Below are positions 17,298 through 26,881 of a DNA stretch of 50,228 nucleotides, piece after piece; positions within the stretch are counted from its first letter, which is position 1; the number at the start of each line of letters is the position of its first letter. Both the position numbers and the translations under genes were made by a program. A model generated the notes under the pieces. That model worked only from the letters and a program-made list of their open reading frames with translations, was not told the origin of the DNA and searched no databases. Source of the stretch: Pseudoalteromonas sp. MSK9-3 (GTDB lineage: Bacteria; Pseudomonadota; Gammaproteobacteria; Enterobacterales; Alteromonadaceae); NCBI RefSeq assembly GCF_003590335.1, contig NZ_MIET01000006.1, positions 1 to 50,228 of the forward strand, given 5' to 3'.

Positions 17298-17346
17298 GAA
17301 GTTAGGTAAGTATGTTTATCATACCGCTCAGGTTACATGGGACTTA
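17288..17346 (-). promoter_or_regulatory. Inverted repeat overlapping the start codon of the 399-residue gene
   Basis: Perfect 11-bp arms, TAAGTCCCATG (17288-17298) and CATGGGACTTA (17336-17346), with 37 nt between them. The loop contains a smaller hairpin (GTATG / CATAC). On the minus-strand transcript one arm contains the predicted start codon. Confidence 0.6.
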
Positions 17347-17396
17347 GGCTTTTTAAAAGTCAGGTTGAAAGACTAATAAAACAATTATCAAAATAT

Positions 17397-19025
17397 TTAC
17401 CGGCATGTACCATTTGCTTGCCATGCACCCCATGGACCTGAGGCGGTTGGATTTTCTCCTTGCACCCACCAATTGGCGCGATAAATCATATTCCCGACCG
17501 TGACTTGATCACCCGCAAGGTAGACTTGCTCTGCAGACCAGGGCTGAATGCCATTACAACCGGTATTATCGCCACTAGACACGGATACTGTTTTGGTAAC
17601 TTGGCTCACTTGCCCCTGATCATCTGTCACACTTAAACTCACTTGATAATCTCCTGCAGCTCGGTAACTATGCGTAGGTGAAAATTCAGTGCTGCTATTG
17701 CCGTCACCAAATAACCAATTTGTTTGTGTGATTTGACCATTGTCACGACTTAAGTTAGAGAATGTGGCAACTAACCCTGAGGTTGTCACTGAAAACTCGA
17801 CAGTTGGAGCCGGATCTGTGGTGTCTGAGCAGGCACTGCCTTTTCTCCAAACTTGACTGTATCTATCTGGGGCTGCCCCTTGTGACCACCAAGTTGCCTC
17901 ATATTCAAAGCCTTGATAGCTGACTTTATCACCTAAGGCATAGGCCGTTGTTGCGCTCCACGGCGTTACCCCATTACACGGCATCGCTGAACCAATTTGT
18001 ACTGACTGAGTTGTTGTATGGGTTTGTTGTGCTGAATCCGTAACCGTTAGACTCACGGTATAGGTACCCGCTTGCGAAAATTGATAACTCGGGTTTGCGT
18101 CACTTGATGTGCCGCCTTGGCTATCACCAAACTGCCAATAGTGTGATGCAATGGCTTTATCATCACTTGAGCGGTCAGTAAATTGCGCGTTGAATTGATT
18201 CACTTGTACATCAAAATCCGCCACTGGCGGTGCATCAATAGGGTCGTTCAGGCCTGTTTTATTTTTGATCCAGTTTAAGTAGCTAGTAGTGCGAGTAAAT
18301 GCGGTTGCACCACTACAGCCAATTCCCCAACTGACGGTCCCCATGCTGTAAAAATCGTTACCAACTCTCACAGCATAAGGGCCACCACTGTCGCCATTGC
18401 AGGCAGACTTGCCACCTTGGCCACCGCCACAAATGACGGAGTTAGGTATATTATAATTTAATTGGCTAGAGCAATTAGCATTGCTTATTACGGGCAGTGC
18501 AACTTCTAATAAGCGGTCACTTGGACGACCCCGGTTTGAGGTTAATCCCCATCCAGAGACAGTAACTGCATTACCAACACTGGCATATTGACGTTCGATT
18601 TCCGCAGTTGGCAGCTTAGCTGGGGTATATTTTGCGTCTGCAGGAGAGGCTAATTTCAGTGCTGCAATATCGTATCCAGAGCGGATCCCATTCGCACCAC
18701 GCCATTGTTCATGGTTAATGATCTGGGAAACACGCAATACTTGCCCATCATTTTGAGACAGTGAATGGGCACCAACTTTTACCGTAAGGTTACTGGTTGA
18801 TGCGCTGTCTAAACAATGTGCAGCGGTGAGCACCCACTCTCGACTGAGTAATGTACCACCACAACCTTGTCGGCCATTCATTAACAGAGCAACTTGGTAG
18901 GGCCTTGAGTAAGCGGGAGTTTCTGTACCACCAACAATGTTTGGTGATACGTCTACGGCGGATGCAGAGGTAGTCATACTGGCTAAAGGGCTTAGTATTG
19001 CCAATGCAGAAAGTGTCATTTTCAT
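17397..19025 (-). CDS. Secreted trypsin-like serine protease with two PKD and two chitin-binding domains
   Basis: A signal peptide (1-23) leads to the activation site IVGG at about 30-33. The S1 catalytic triad is His70 (LTAAHC), Asp119 (GYDIAALKL) and Ser213 (CNGDSGGP). A PKD domain (about 267-345, YWQFGDS) is followed by a CBM5/12 chitin-binding module (about 350-398, YALGDKVSYQGFEYEATWW). A second PKD (about 407-482, WLFGDGNSS) and a second CBM5/12 (about 490-540, YLAGDQVTVGNMIYRANWW) complete it. AAGGA upstream of the ATG supports the start. The two PKD-CBM units look like an internal duplication. It is predicted to be secreted by Sec plus type II secretion, and to be targeted to chitin-containing material. 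Confidence 0.93.
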   Translation of the reverse strand: MKMTLSALAILSPLASMTTSASAVDVSPNIVGGTETPAYSRPYQVALLMNGRQGCGGTLLSREWVLTAAHCLDSASTSNLTVKVGAHSLSQNDGQVLRVSQIINHEQWRGANGIRSGYDIAALKLASPADAKYTPAKLPTAEIERQYASVGNAVTVSGWGLTSNRGRPSDRLLEVALPVISNANCSSQLNYNIPNSVICGGGQGGKSACNGDSGGPYAVRVGNDFYSMGTVSWGIGCSGATAFTRTTSYLNWIKNKTGLNDPIDAPPVADFDVQVNQFNAQFTDRSSDDKAIASHYWQFGDSQGGTSSDANPSYQFSQAGTYTVSLTVTDSAQQTHTTTQSVQIGSAMPCNGVTPWSATTAYALGDKVSYQGFEYEATWWSQGAAPDRYSQVWRKGSACSDTTDPAPTVEFSVTTSGLVATFSNLSRDNGQITQTNWLFGDGNSSTEFSPTHSYRAAGDYQVSLSVTDDQGQVSQVTKTVSVSSGDNTGCNGIQPWSAEQVYLAGDQVTVGNMIYRANWWVQGENPTASGPWGAWQANGTCR

Positions 19026-19593
19026 GTTGTATCCTTAAGTTCTCGTTGTTGAGTAATCTAGAAATAATCTGAGATACCCCTAGGTTGCAACACTTTATTG
19101 ACACTTTAATCGTGGTATGACCTGTCTTTTTGGAAGGATGCAAACCAGCAATAGATGAAAAAACAACCTCTTGAGTGTAACTTTTTATTTACATTGCGCT
19201 TGTTATGTAGACCGAACTAATTGGCTTTCATACAATAAATTGCGCGCTTGATACAAAAAACAATGTCGGCTCAGGTCGAAATATAAAGTAAGTAATAGGA
19301 AATTATATTGACGTGTTCGAATCATTAAGGCAGGTAATCACATCTGATTATTTAAATCTTATAGCAGGACGTTATATTACTTTAAAAAGAGATACAAAAT
19401 GCCAACTCTGTTTTAAAGGGTTGGCATGTTATTTTATAGCCACGTGACTAAATTACTGTTCATTATTAGGTGCAAAATGCGTACGTAACAGGGTAAGCAT
19501 CATTGGTCGGGCAACTCAGCAATGAAACTACCCCTTTGTTATTACTGCATCAACGTGTCGCACGCTGTGAACAGTCATTTAATGCATTGAGTA
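19026..19593. other. Intergenic region between protease genes
   Basis: About 570 bases separate the trypsin-like and kexin-like protease genes, both on the minus strand. No gene was recognised. A terminator hairpin lies at 19399-19427. Confidence 0.55.
19399..19427 (-). terminator. Terminator of the kexin-like protease gene
   Basis: Stem ATGCCAAC / GTTGGCAT, 8 bp, with a 13-nt loop; the minus-strand transcript continues into TTTTG. It lies about 170 bp after the protease stop. Confidence 0.5.
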
Positions 19594-21438
19594 TTAGTGG
19601 CCATAAAAGCGAATATTCCAGCCGATCAGGTTACCGGGTTGGCTGTTATTTGGTTGGTATTTGTCAGCACGTTGCGGTAGGTTGACCACCGAGTCAGCAA
19701 TGAACTCCCCACTGGCAACATCATATGTTCTCTCACTCCAGCCATCTTTAGCATTAGTGTCTACAATGCGAAGCTTCCAATCACCTTTGGCAGTTTCACC
19801 ATAGAAATGATTTGATAGCATGAGGGTATTGTCAAACTTATTACCTTCAAGGTCAGTACCAGCATGGAGTAATACACTGCGCGTGTTACTTGGCGAGATG
19901 AGTTCAATCGATAAGTCGCCTAGACGCTCATGTTCTAAGCTCAACCGAACTTGTACACCTTCAACGGTCAGGTTTTCAGTTTGTGTATGTACAGATTGTG
20001 TTGCTGCAAAGTTATCGTAGATTGCAGAGTCGCCTGATACGCTTACATCGTAATTGCGTACTTTAAGTTCAGGTAAAATAGTCCCTGTTTGTAATGCTTT
20101 TTCGACTGCTGCGTCGACGTTGACTAAGCCAAAGCCATAGTCATTATGAAAAGGTAGTCCTGCAGCATTGACTTGCCAACCAGGAATGGCTTCAAAATCA
20201 CCAATGGTACGAGGTGTGCTGTCTGCATGTACTTTTGTTGCTGTTGTGATCATAAGGTGTTTTACATCACGCCAAGATAGCTGATGGTTGGCTGACATGA
20301 TCAAGGCAGTTGCACCAGATAGTGCAGGTGCTGCCGCAGAAGTACCATTCATACCATTGGTATAAACAGGGTATTCACATTCATTCTGGGCTTGATCTTT
20401 ACACCATTTTGGTAAGTCAGTCGTTACGATAGCTGGGCTATGAACACCGTATTCTCCGGCAGGGGCGCCAAGTAATACCGCAGAACCCGCTGACGAGTAA
20501 TTAGCGAGTGTGCCATTTGCATTTAGAGCAGATACCGTAATATTCCAGAAGTTAGCGTTGGTCGGATCTGCTACAGACGTGTTATAAGCAGGCAAGGCAT
20601 AAGCATTTGGGTAAACGAGCGTTAATTCACCTTTTTCACGATCACTCCAGCGACCGCCAATAAAGTGGTCATTACCCGCAGACTTTATGGATGCAGAACC
20701 TCGTCCGCCATGGCTTTGCGTTGCCGCAATCTTTTGCACATCTGCAATGTTTTCGAAGAAGCCAAGGTACGTATTATAAATAGTTGGGTCGCTAAATGTG
20801 TAGCCAATACTTTGGTTGATAACGCGTGCATCAGTAAACTTATTCATGGGTTGAACTGCGCCATCCATATCCATAACAGAACGAATAGCCAGTGCTAAAC
20901 CTGGTACATTAGATTGATTTCCAATCAGATTTGCACCAGTCAGTGTCGCATTAGGTGCAACACCACGGCCGCCATGGTTGTTGAAGGCTGAAGCTGCAGC
21001 AATACCCGCTACCATTGTGCCATGGTTATCAATTTTATTACGACCTCTAGAAAAGTACTCGTAAATATACGGATCTGGGTTTGGCGTTGTGCCTTGTGCT
21101 ACATTCGATGTTAAGTCAGGGTGATATGTAGCAAGGCCATCATCAATAATCGCAATATTGATCCCTTGGCCAAAAATACCGCGTCGGTGTGTAAAATCAA
21201 GGTTTAGGTCAATCCCTTCTTTTCCCGGATTGGCAGCTCCAGCAGTTTGCCCTGTATTTTGTAAATGCCACTGTTGAAAAACGAGCGGATCACCACCGGC
21301 TAGCTGGTAGGTATATTCCCATACGTGCTTAGTCGGATCATAGTTATCACTGTTATTGTCAAAGCTCTGTGCACTTGCTTGATTTAGCGCAACCAACAAA
21401 CTCGCTGCGATTAAGTTAAGTGTTGTTTTTTTTCTCAT
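19594..21438 (-). CDS. Secreted kexin-like S8 serine protease with P domain
   Basis: A signal peptide (1-23, ending ASA) precedes a peptidase S8 domain. Its triad is Asp99 (IAIIDDGLATYHPDL), His139 (DNHGTMVAG) and Ser367 (NGTSAAAP), with the oxyanion Asn256 (SAGND). The DDG and NGTSAAAP forms are typical of the kexin and proprotein-convertase branch. Residues about 470-585 fit the P (homo-B) domain, with LEHERLGDLSIELISPSNT and KGDWKLRIVD. The length of 614 fits secreted bacterial members. The propeptide is short or absent. It probably cleaves after basic residues by family analogy, but the specificity is not visible here. CAGGAAA upstream supports the start. Confidence 0.92.
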   Translation of the reverse strand: MRKKTTLNLIAASLLVALNQASAQSFDNNSDNYDPTKHVWEYTYQLAGGDPLVFQQWHLQNTGQTAGAANPGKEGIDLNLDFTHRRGIFGQGINIAIIDDGLATYHPDLTSNVAQGTTPNPDPYIYEYFSRGRNKIDNHGTMVAGIAAASAFNNHGGRGVAPNATLTGANLIGNQSNVPGLALAIRSVMDMDGAVQPMNKFTDARVINQSIGYTFSDPTIYNTYLGFFENIADVQKIAATQSHGGRGSASIKSAGNDHFIGGRWSDREKGELTLVYPNAYALPAYNTSVADPTNANFWNITVSALNANGTLANYSSAGSAVLLGAPAGEYGVHSPAIVTTDLPKWCKDQAQNECEYPVYTNGMNGTSAAAPALSGATALIMSANHQLSWRDVKHLMITTATKVHADSTPRTIGDFEAIPGWQVNAAGLPFHNDYGFGLVNVDAAVEKALQTGTILPELKVRNYDVSVSGDSAIYDNFAATQSVHTQTENLTVEGVQVRLSLEHERLGDLSIELISPSNTRSVLLHAGTDLEGNKFDNTLMLSNHFYGETAKGDWKLRIVDTNAKDGWSERTYDVASGEFIADSVVNLPQRADKYQPNNSQPGNLIGWNIRFYGH

Positions 21439-22056
21439 CGTAATTTCCTGTTTACGTATTTGGTGTTGATAGTTAAAACAGGATATTTTTGATTAAATAA
21501 CAAAGCAGACATGTTTATTTTCATATTTAGCTTATAACTGATTGTATTAACTGCGACTTTATATTTTTTGACTAGGTGTACATTGTTGCTAGGGTCTCTC
21601 ATAGAGGGTGCTAAAAAGTTGAAAATAGTCTGATTGATAACTACCAGACTTTATTGTTACAAAGGCGAACTGTCTATGCTCGCCTTATCGATAACTTAGT
21701 ATCTTAGTCATAAGTCAATCTTTTTCACTCTGATACTTGTAGCGATTGGAATGGCAGTGATGTTATTGTCCATATTCATCAAGCGTGTTAAATATCAATA
21801 AACTGGTACTGTCGTCTAAATCAAAGTTTAAGCTTGGAATGTCTTTCAAGCAGGTCGTATTCGGTTCACTCCATATATCGCTTATGAAGCTAAACATAAT
21901 ACTTTTTGAGCATTCGGACGAAATGAATCAGTTTTTTCATTAATTATCCCTTATATAAAACGTTGCAGACCCATCTATATATTTACATAAGGAAATTTGT
22001 AAAATGAATTTAACTTGGTTTACTTTTAATTCTGTTATTTATTGTTAACTATACAA
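21439..22056. other. Intergenic region, nothing recognised
   Basis: 618 AT-rich bases between the transporter stop and the protease start. They presumably hold the protease promoter. No small ORF with a good ribosome binding site, no RNA and no strong hairpin was seen. Confidence 0.5.
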
Positions 22057-22914
22057 TTATTTGTCTTTTTTTAATACAAAATATGTAAATAGGCTGGCTG
22101 TAAAAAACATGAGTAGGCTATAAATACTCGGCGCAATCGACATGACACTATTGTTAAGCATACCTGTGGTGATCAAAAGTGCTAACGTACCATTTTGAAG
22201 CCCGACTTCCAGTGTGATTGTACGTGACTGTGCGGTGTTGTTGAGAAGACAGTGGCCTGCGGTAAAGCCTAAAAACATTGTCATTATATTGAGCATTAAT
22301 GTGGCTGGGCCTGCGAGGACAATATATTCAAAGATTTGGCTGCCAAGCTTGCCACAAATACTGAGGATGACGAGCACTAAAATAACAACGGAGAACAGGC
22401 TAACGTATGGTTGTGCGCGTCGTGCTAAAACTGGAAACTTGTTACGTATGGCCATACCAATTAATACGGGAAAGACGGTGATCACCATGAGCTTTAACCA
22501 AGTTTCAATGAGGGGGAGTGTGAATGTTGAATGTGTGCCGACATACGTGTTAATTGCCCAAACACTCAAAAATGGCAGTGTGAATGGGGTAATAAAGCCA
22601 ATAATAGCGGTTAGAGATACAGATAAACCAACGTCTGCTTTTGCTAAATAACTGTATAAGTTTGAAGTTGTGCCACCAGGACAAAGCGAGAGGATGAATA
22701 AACCTGCGGCTAACTCTCCGTTTAAGCCAAGTATGAATATGATGAGCAGGGCGGTGCAAGGGAGTAAGCATAACTGACAAAATGCCCCAACGATGAAGCT
22801 TTTAGGTTGCTTTAAAACACGTTTAAAATCATCGCGTATTAAGCTTAATCCCACGCCAATCATGATAAAAATAAGTGCAATTGGCAATCCGATAGCGATC
22901 AGAGTAGTTAACAT
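22057..22914 (-). CDS. Bile acid:sodium symporter (BASS/SBF) family membrane transporter
   Basis: 285 residues with eight to ten hydrophobic segments. The family signature region LCPGGTTSNLYSYLAKADVGLSVSLTAI (about 77-104) contains the CPGG and SN residues that line the sodium site in BASS proteins. The N-terminus MLTTLIAIGLPIALIFIMIGVGL is the first transmembrane helix, not a cleaved signal. It is expected to sit in the inner membrane and import an organic anion with sodium. The substrate cannot be read from sequence; bacterial members move bile acids, pantoate or keto acids. GGAG upstream of the ATG supports the start. It is a single gene. Confidence 0.88.
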   Translation of the reverse strand: MLTTLIAIGLPIALIFIMIGVGLSLIRDDFKRVLKQPKSFIVGAFCQLCLLPCTALLIIFILGLNGELAAGLFILSLCPGGTTSNLYSYLAKADVGLSVSLTAIIGFITPFTLPFLSVWAINTYVGTHSTFTLPLIETWLKLMVITVFPVLIGMAIRNKFPVLARRAQPYVSLFSVVILVLVILSICGKLGSQIFEYIVLAGPATLMLNIMTMFLGFTAGHCLLNNTAQSRTITLEVGLQNGTLALLITTGMLNNSVMSIAPSIYSLLMFFTASLFTYFVLKKDK

Positions 22915-23332
22915 ATTAGCTCCATAGGGACACGTAATTTACGTCAAGTATAGTGTTTTAGGCAGTGTTCAACTTTTCAATGTAGCGTATACAATTACCT
23001 GTGTCTTTAAGAAAGCGCTATGTATTGTAAGTTGATGGTTCAAGCTTTTAACTCAGCAATTTAACCTTGAACCGTATCGACAATATTTGCCTAAAGGGTT
23101 AGATCTTTACTGTTCTATATGTTCGAATAGTGTTCGAACATTATGACCGACGCCATAGAACACGCTTTCTATTAAAGCTATTTATAGTTACCATGATTTT
23201 TAAGTAAGACTAAGTTATTATTTTTATGTTTGATGTCTAAGTCGGTGGCCGACGTCAGCATTAAGCGCTATATCAATATTCGCCCTGCTTGTATTTTTTA
23301 GCTTGGAGTCGTTTAAATGAGAAGTGGTACAG
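22915..23332. other. Divergent intergenic region
   Basis: 418 bases between the transporter and the LRR lipoprotein gene. It contains the palindrome at 23119-23141 and nothing else recognised. Confidence 0.5.
23119..23141. promoter_or_regulatory. Perfect 9-5-9 palindrome, candidate operator
   Basis: ATGTTCGAA, spacer TAGTG, then TTCGAACAT. It lies about 205 bp before the transporter start and about 190 bp before the LRR start, so it could serve either. The arms are too short and the flanks not U-rich enough for a terminator. Confidence 0.45.
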
Positions 23333-26300
23333 ATGAGAGTTACTAAGTTCACGTTTTTTTTATTGCTTTTTAGCATATTTTTAAATGGCTGTGGCGGCGG
23401 AAGTGGCGATAATTTAGAACCATCGCTTACTCAGTCTTATCAGGTAACGGTTAATATTGAGGGAATGGGCGCTTCTAGTGCATCAAATATAGCGGTACCA
23501 TATGGTCAAAATACCCGCATTACATTAACCCCTAATACTGGCTATCATATTGGAACAGTGAGCGGCTGTAATGGCAGTTTGTCTGGTAATATCTACACAA
23601 CGGGTAATATTCAAACAGCATGTAGTGTAACGGTTCGATTTAATGAGAATGTTCCTCTAAGCCAAGTTATGACAGATCCAGAACTTTTACGCTGTGCGCT
23701 CGATGGAGGTGAACAGCATGTCCATGAGGTTACAACGCTGTCATGTGATGGATATACGGTACTGTCGATGGCTGGAGTTTCACAATTAACGCAGTTGTCT
23801 CGTTTGACGTTAAGTAACGCTTCCCTCGCTCAAATCGACCTATCAAAAAATACAGCGCTGACAACATTAAATTTAAGTGGTAATCAATTGTCTTCAATTG
23901 ATTTATCAAACTTGCCTCAGTTAACAACCCTTAACGTCAGCAATAATCAGTTATCAAGTCTAGATATCAGCAACAATCTTAAGTTAACTGATATGAAAGC
24001 ATTTAATAATAGGCTGACGCGCATTAATCTCACTAAAAATACTCAGCTGATAGATTTAAGCCTAGGTGAGAATCAACTTGTTGAAATTGATGTGTCGGCT
24101 AACTTACAGTTGCTTGAGTTACGCGTATACGCGAATCAATTGACCAGCCTTAATGTAAGTAACAATGAGTCATTAAGTGTACTCAGTGCTTATGACAATA
24201 GACTTTCCGCTGTCGATATTTCCAATAATAAATTGCTTCAAGCGCTAAGTTTGGGAGCCAACCAGCTTATGGATGTGGATGTCAGTCTCAATGTACGCTT
24301 AGTTGAACTAAAGCTATACGATAATCAGCTCACGAGTATAGATATTACGAACAACACCCGTTTGCAGCTTTTAGATGTAGACGGTAATCAGTTAACGGCT
24401 ATAGATGTGAGCAATAATACTGGGTTGCTAATTGTTGGTTTAGATAACAATCAACTTAGCGAAGTCGATGTTACGAAAAACACTCGCCTGGAGCAATTAG
24501 ACTTAGATGGTAACCAACTAACGGCAATAGACTTAACTAATAATACAGGGTTGCTGAGCTTAGGGTTAGATAGTAATCAGCTAAGCAGTATTGATCTAGC
24601 GCAATTAGACTTAGATAGTAACCAATTAACGGCAATAGATGTAATTAACAATACTGAATTGCTGAGCTTAGGATTGGACAGTAACCTACTAACAGGTATT
24701 GATGTAGCAAAAAATCTATTTTTGACAAGCTTGGATATAGATAACAACCAACTTAGCGAAGTCGACGTTAGCCTAGAGCAATTAGACTTAGATGGTAACC
24801 AATTAACGGTTATTGATGTGAGTAATAATACGGCATTACTGAGTTTAGGATTGGACAGTAATCTACTAACAGGTATTGATGTATCAAATAACCGAGTTCT
24901 TACCAGTTTAGATTTAGACAATAATCAGTTAACAAGCATAGACATTACGAATAATCTGCTGCTGAGTAGGCTAAATTTAGATAATAATCAAATAACTAGC
25001 CTTGATGTCAGTCGTAATGCAAGCTTGTTTGAATTAGGGGTGAATAACAATCAACTGACTGTACTTTTGTTACAGAATAACCTTGAACTGGCCTCTTTGG
25101 ATTTAAATAATAGCCAATTATTAAGTATCGATGTTAGCCGCAATGTACAACTTACGTCACTGTCATTAGAGAGCAACAAGTTGACTGAGTTAGATGTGTC
25201 GAGCAACACTCGATTAAACCAGCTAGATTTAGACAACAATATGCTCACAAAGGTAGAGTTGTCGGCTAATGCATCGCTGAAAGTACTTAATCTAGGGAAC
25301 AATCAACTCACAGAGCTTGATGTAACAAAAAACACTGAGTTGAACACATTGAATATAGATGATAACCGCTTAGCTATGTTGGATTTTGCTTTGAATACCG
25401 CATTAACTAACTTAAGTGTAGATAATAACTTGCTTACCACTTTGTCAGTTGCAACTAACAGACTATTGGTTGAGCTACATGCTGGGGGAAACCTGTTAAC
25501 GGAGCTAGATGTATCATCAAATACAATGTTAAAGGTATTAAGTGTATTTAATAATCAGCTGAACAGTCTTGATGTTACAAATAATAAGCAGCTCGAATTT
25601 TTGAGCATTGGCAAAAATAGCATATCCAGTATTGATGTCAGTTTACAGAGTGAATTGAAAGAATTGCGTGCTTATGAAAATCTCATTGTAGCAATCGATA
25701 TCAGTAACAACCTTAAACTGGAATCTTTGAGCTTATATAGCAACCAACTTGCACAAGTAGACATAACAGGTAATCTTCAGCTACGTGAATTGAGCCTTGG
25801 CAATAATCAACTCAGTGTGGTGGATGTTAGTAATAATATTGCGTTACTTGATCTTAAAGTATATGACAATGCACTCGAGCGCGTTGATGTAACCACAAAT
25901 ACTGCACTGGTGACATTAAGTGTAAGAGATAATCAACTTACAGAGCTCGATGTCTCTCAGAACGTGCAATTGAGTGAGCTTATTGCATATAGCAATCAAC
26001 TCACCACTATTGAACTAGAAAGTAACACAGCGTTAGAGCGCTTGCAGTTATACAATAACCAATTAGCTGAACTTGATGTATCATCACACACGCTATTAAA
26101 TGAGTTGATTGTTTATACCAATCAACTCACATTGATTGATTTAACCAATAACCCTGCGCTTGTGACGCTTGATGTGGGAAGTAACGAGTTGTCTTCATTA
26201 GATGTTTCAAAGAATACGCAGTTACAAATATTAGGCGTAAATGATAATAACTTAACAAGTTTAGATATTCGTCAAAATAAGGCGCTTGAGCGTGTAGATC

Positions 26301-26785
26301 TATACCGAAATGCTATAACAACACTTGATACTTCAACCAATGAGCAGTTGCAAAGTTTAAAGGCCTATGAAAATGAGATGACGAGTGTGGAGCTGTCAAA
26401 TAATATTAATTTGCAAGAATTGAGCTTAGGCAGTAATCAGCTATCGGCAGTTGATGTGTCGAATAATACCTTACTCACTTCATTACGGCTTTATAGCAAT
26501 GAATTGTCGCAAGTTGATGTGCGTAGTAACACGTCGCTTGTGGATCTTAACCTCAACTTTAATGGGCTAACGTCACTTGATGTGAGTAATAATGCTCAAT
26601 TGAACACGTTAGAAGTTGAAAGAAATACATTATCGACGATAAATGTGCGAGAAAACCCCGAATTAACAAGTTTGAATGTGCTTCGAAATAACCTAGTTGA
26701 TCTTGATGTGACGCAAAATACATCGCTGACAACTCTTTTATACGATACGGGTGTGAACTGCACTGGCAGTGCATGTGGGTTGTGA
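23333..26785 (+). CDS. Giant leucine-rich-repeat lipoprotein, about 47 repeats
   Basis: The start at 23333 is chosen because GAGAAG lies 8 nt upstream; an in-frame GTG is at 23324. The lipobox LNGC places the lipidated Cys at residue 20. Residues about 35-105 resemble a divergent InlB B-repeat beta domain (YQVTVNIEGMGASSA, ITLTPNTGYHIGTVSGC). From about residue 145 to 1130 run about 47 near-perfect 21-residue leucine-rich repeats of the form LxxLxLxxNQLTxIDVSNNTx, ended by a short cap (NCTGSACGL). Two units are shortened in frame, near DNA 24580-24605 and 24760-24785. Such solenoids bind proteins, and this one is probably surface-exposed and used for adhesion or partner binding. No catalytic domain is seen. 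Confidence 0.9.
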   Translation: MRVTKFTFFLLLFSIFLNGCGGGSGDNLEPSLTQSYQVTVNIEGMGASSASNIAVPYGQNTRITLTPNTGYHIGTVSGCNGSLSGNIYTTGNIQTACSVTVRFNENVPLSQVMTDPELLRCALDGGEQHVHEVTTLSCDGYTVLSMAGVSQLTQLSRLTLSNASLAQIDLSKNTALTTLNLSGNQLSSIDLSNLPQLTTLNVSNNQLSSLDISNNLKLTDMKAFNNRLTRINLTKNTQLIDLSLGENQLVEIDVSANLQLLELRVYANQLTSLNVSNNESLSVLSAYDNRLSAVDISNNKLLQALSLGANQLMDVDVSLNVRLVELKLYDNQLTSIDITNNTRLQLLDVDGNQLTAIDVSNNTGLLIVGLDNNQLSEVDVTKNTRLEQLDLDGNQLTAIDLTNNTGLLSLGLDSNQLSSIDLAQLDLDSNQLTAIDVINNTELLSLGLDSNLLTGIDVAKNLFLTSLDIDNNQLSEVDVSLEQLDLDGNQLTVIDVSNNTALLSLGLDSNLLTGIDVSNNRVLTSLDLDNNQLTSIDITNNLLLSRLNLDNNQITSLDVSRNASLFELGVNNNQLTVLLLQNNLELASLDLNNSQLLSIDVSRNVQLTSLSLESNKLTELDVSSNTRLNQLDLDNNMLTKVELSANASLKVLNLGNNQLTELDVTKNTELNTLNIDDNRLAMLDFALNTALTNLSVDNNLLTTLSVATNRLLVELHAGGNLLTELDVSSNTMLKVLSVFNNQLNSLDVTNNKQLEFLSIGKNSISSIDVSLQSELKELRAYENLIVAIDISNNLKLESLSLYSNQLAQVDITGNLQLRELSLGNNQLSVVDVSNNIALLDLKVYDNALERVDVTTNTALVTLSVRDNQLTELDVSQNVQLSELIAYSNQLTTIELESNTALERLQLYNNQLAELDVSSHTLLNELIVYTNQLTLIDLTNNPALVTLDVGSNELSSLDVSKNTQLQILGVNDNNLTSLDIRQNKALERVDLYRNAITTLDTSTNEQLQSLKAYENEMTSVELSNNINLQELSLGSNQLSAVDVSNNTLLTSLRLYSNELSQVDVRSNTSLVDLNLNFNGLTSLDVSNNAQLNTLEVERNTLSTINVRENPELTSLNVLRNNLVDLDVTQNTSLTTLLYDTGVNCTGSACGL

Positions 26786-26881
26786 ACCGTAGTCGTTACT
26801 TTATAAGTTTCTGTTTTGTTGTAAAAAGCCCTATAATCAAAACCTATTTGTTAAGGCGCACATAAACACAAGGCTAAAAAT

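Noticed and set aside
22214..22651. 145-codon open frame on the plus strand inside the BASS transporter gene
   Set aside because: Antisense to a clear membrane protein with good family motifs; no ribosome binding site or family match.
23730..26774. Many repeated DNA words at regular spacing that could suggest a repeat array
   Set aside because: They are the codons of the leucine-rich repeats in one long frame; there are no conserved repeat-spacer units of a CRISPR type.
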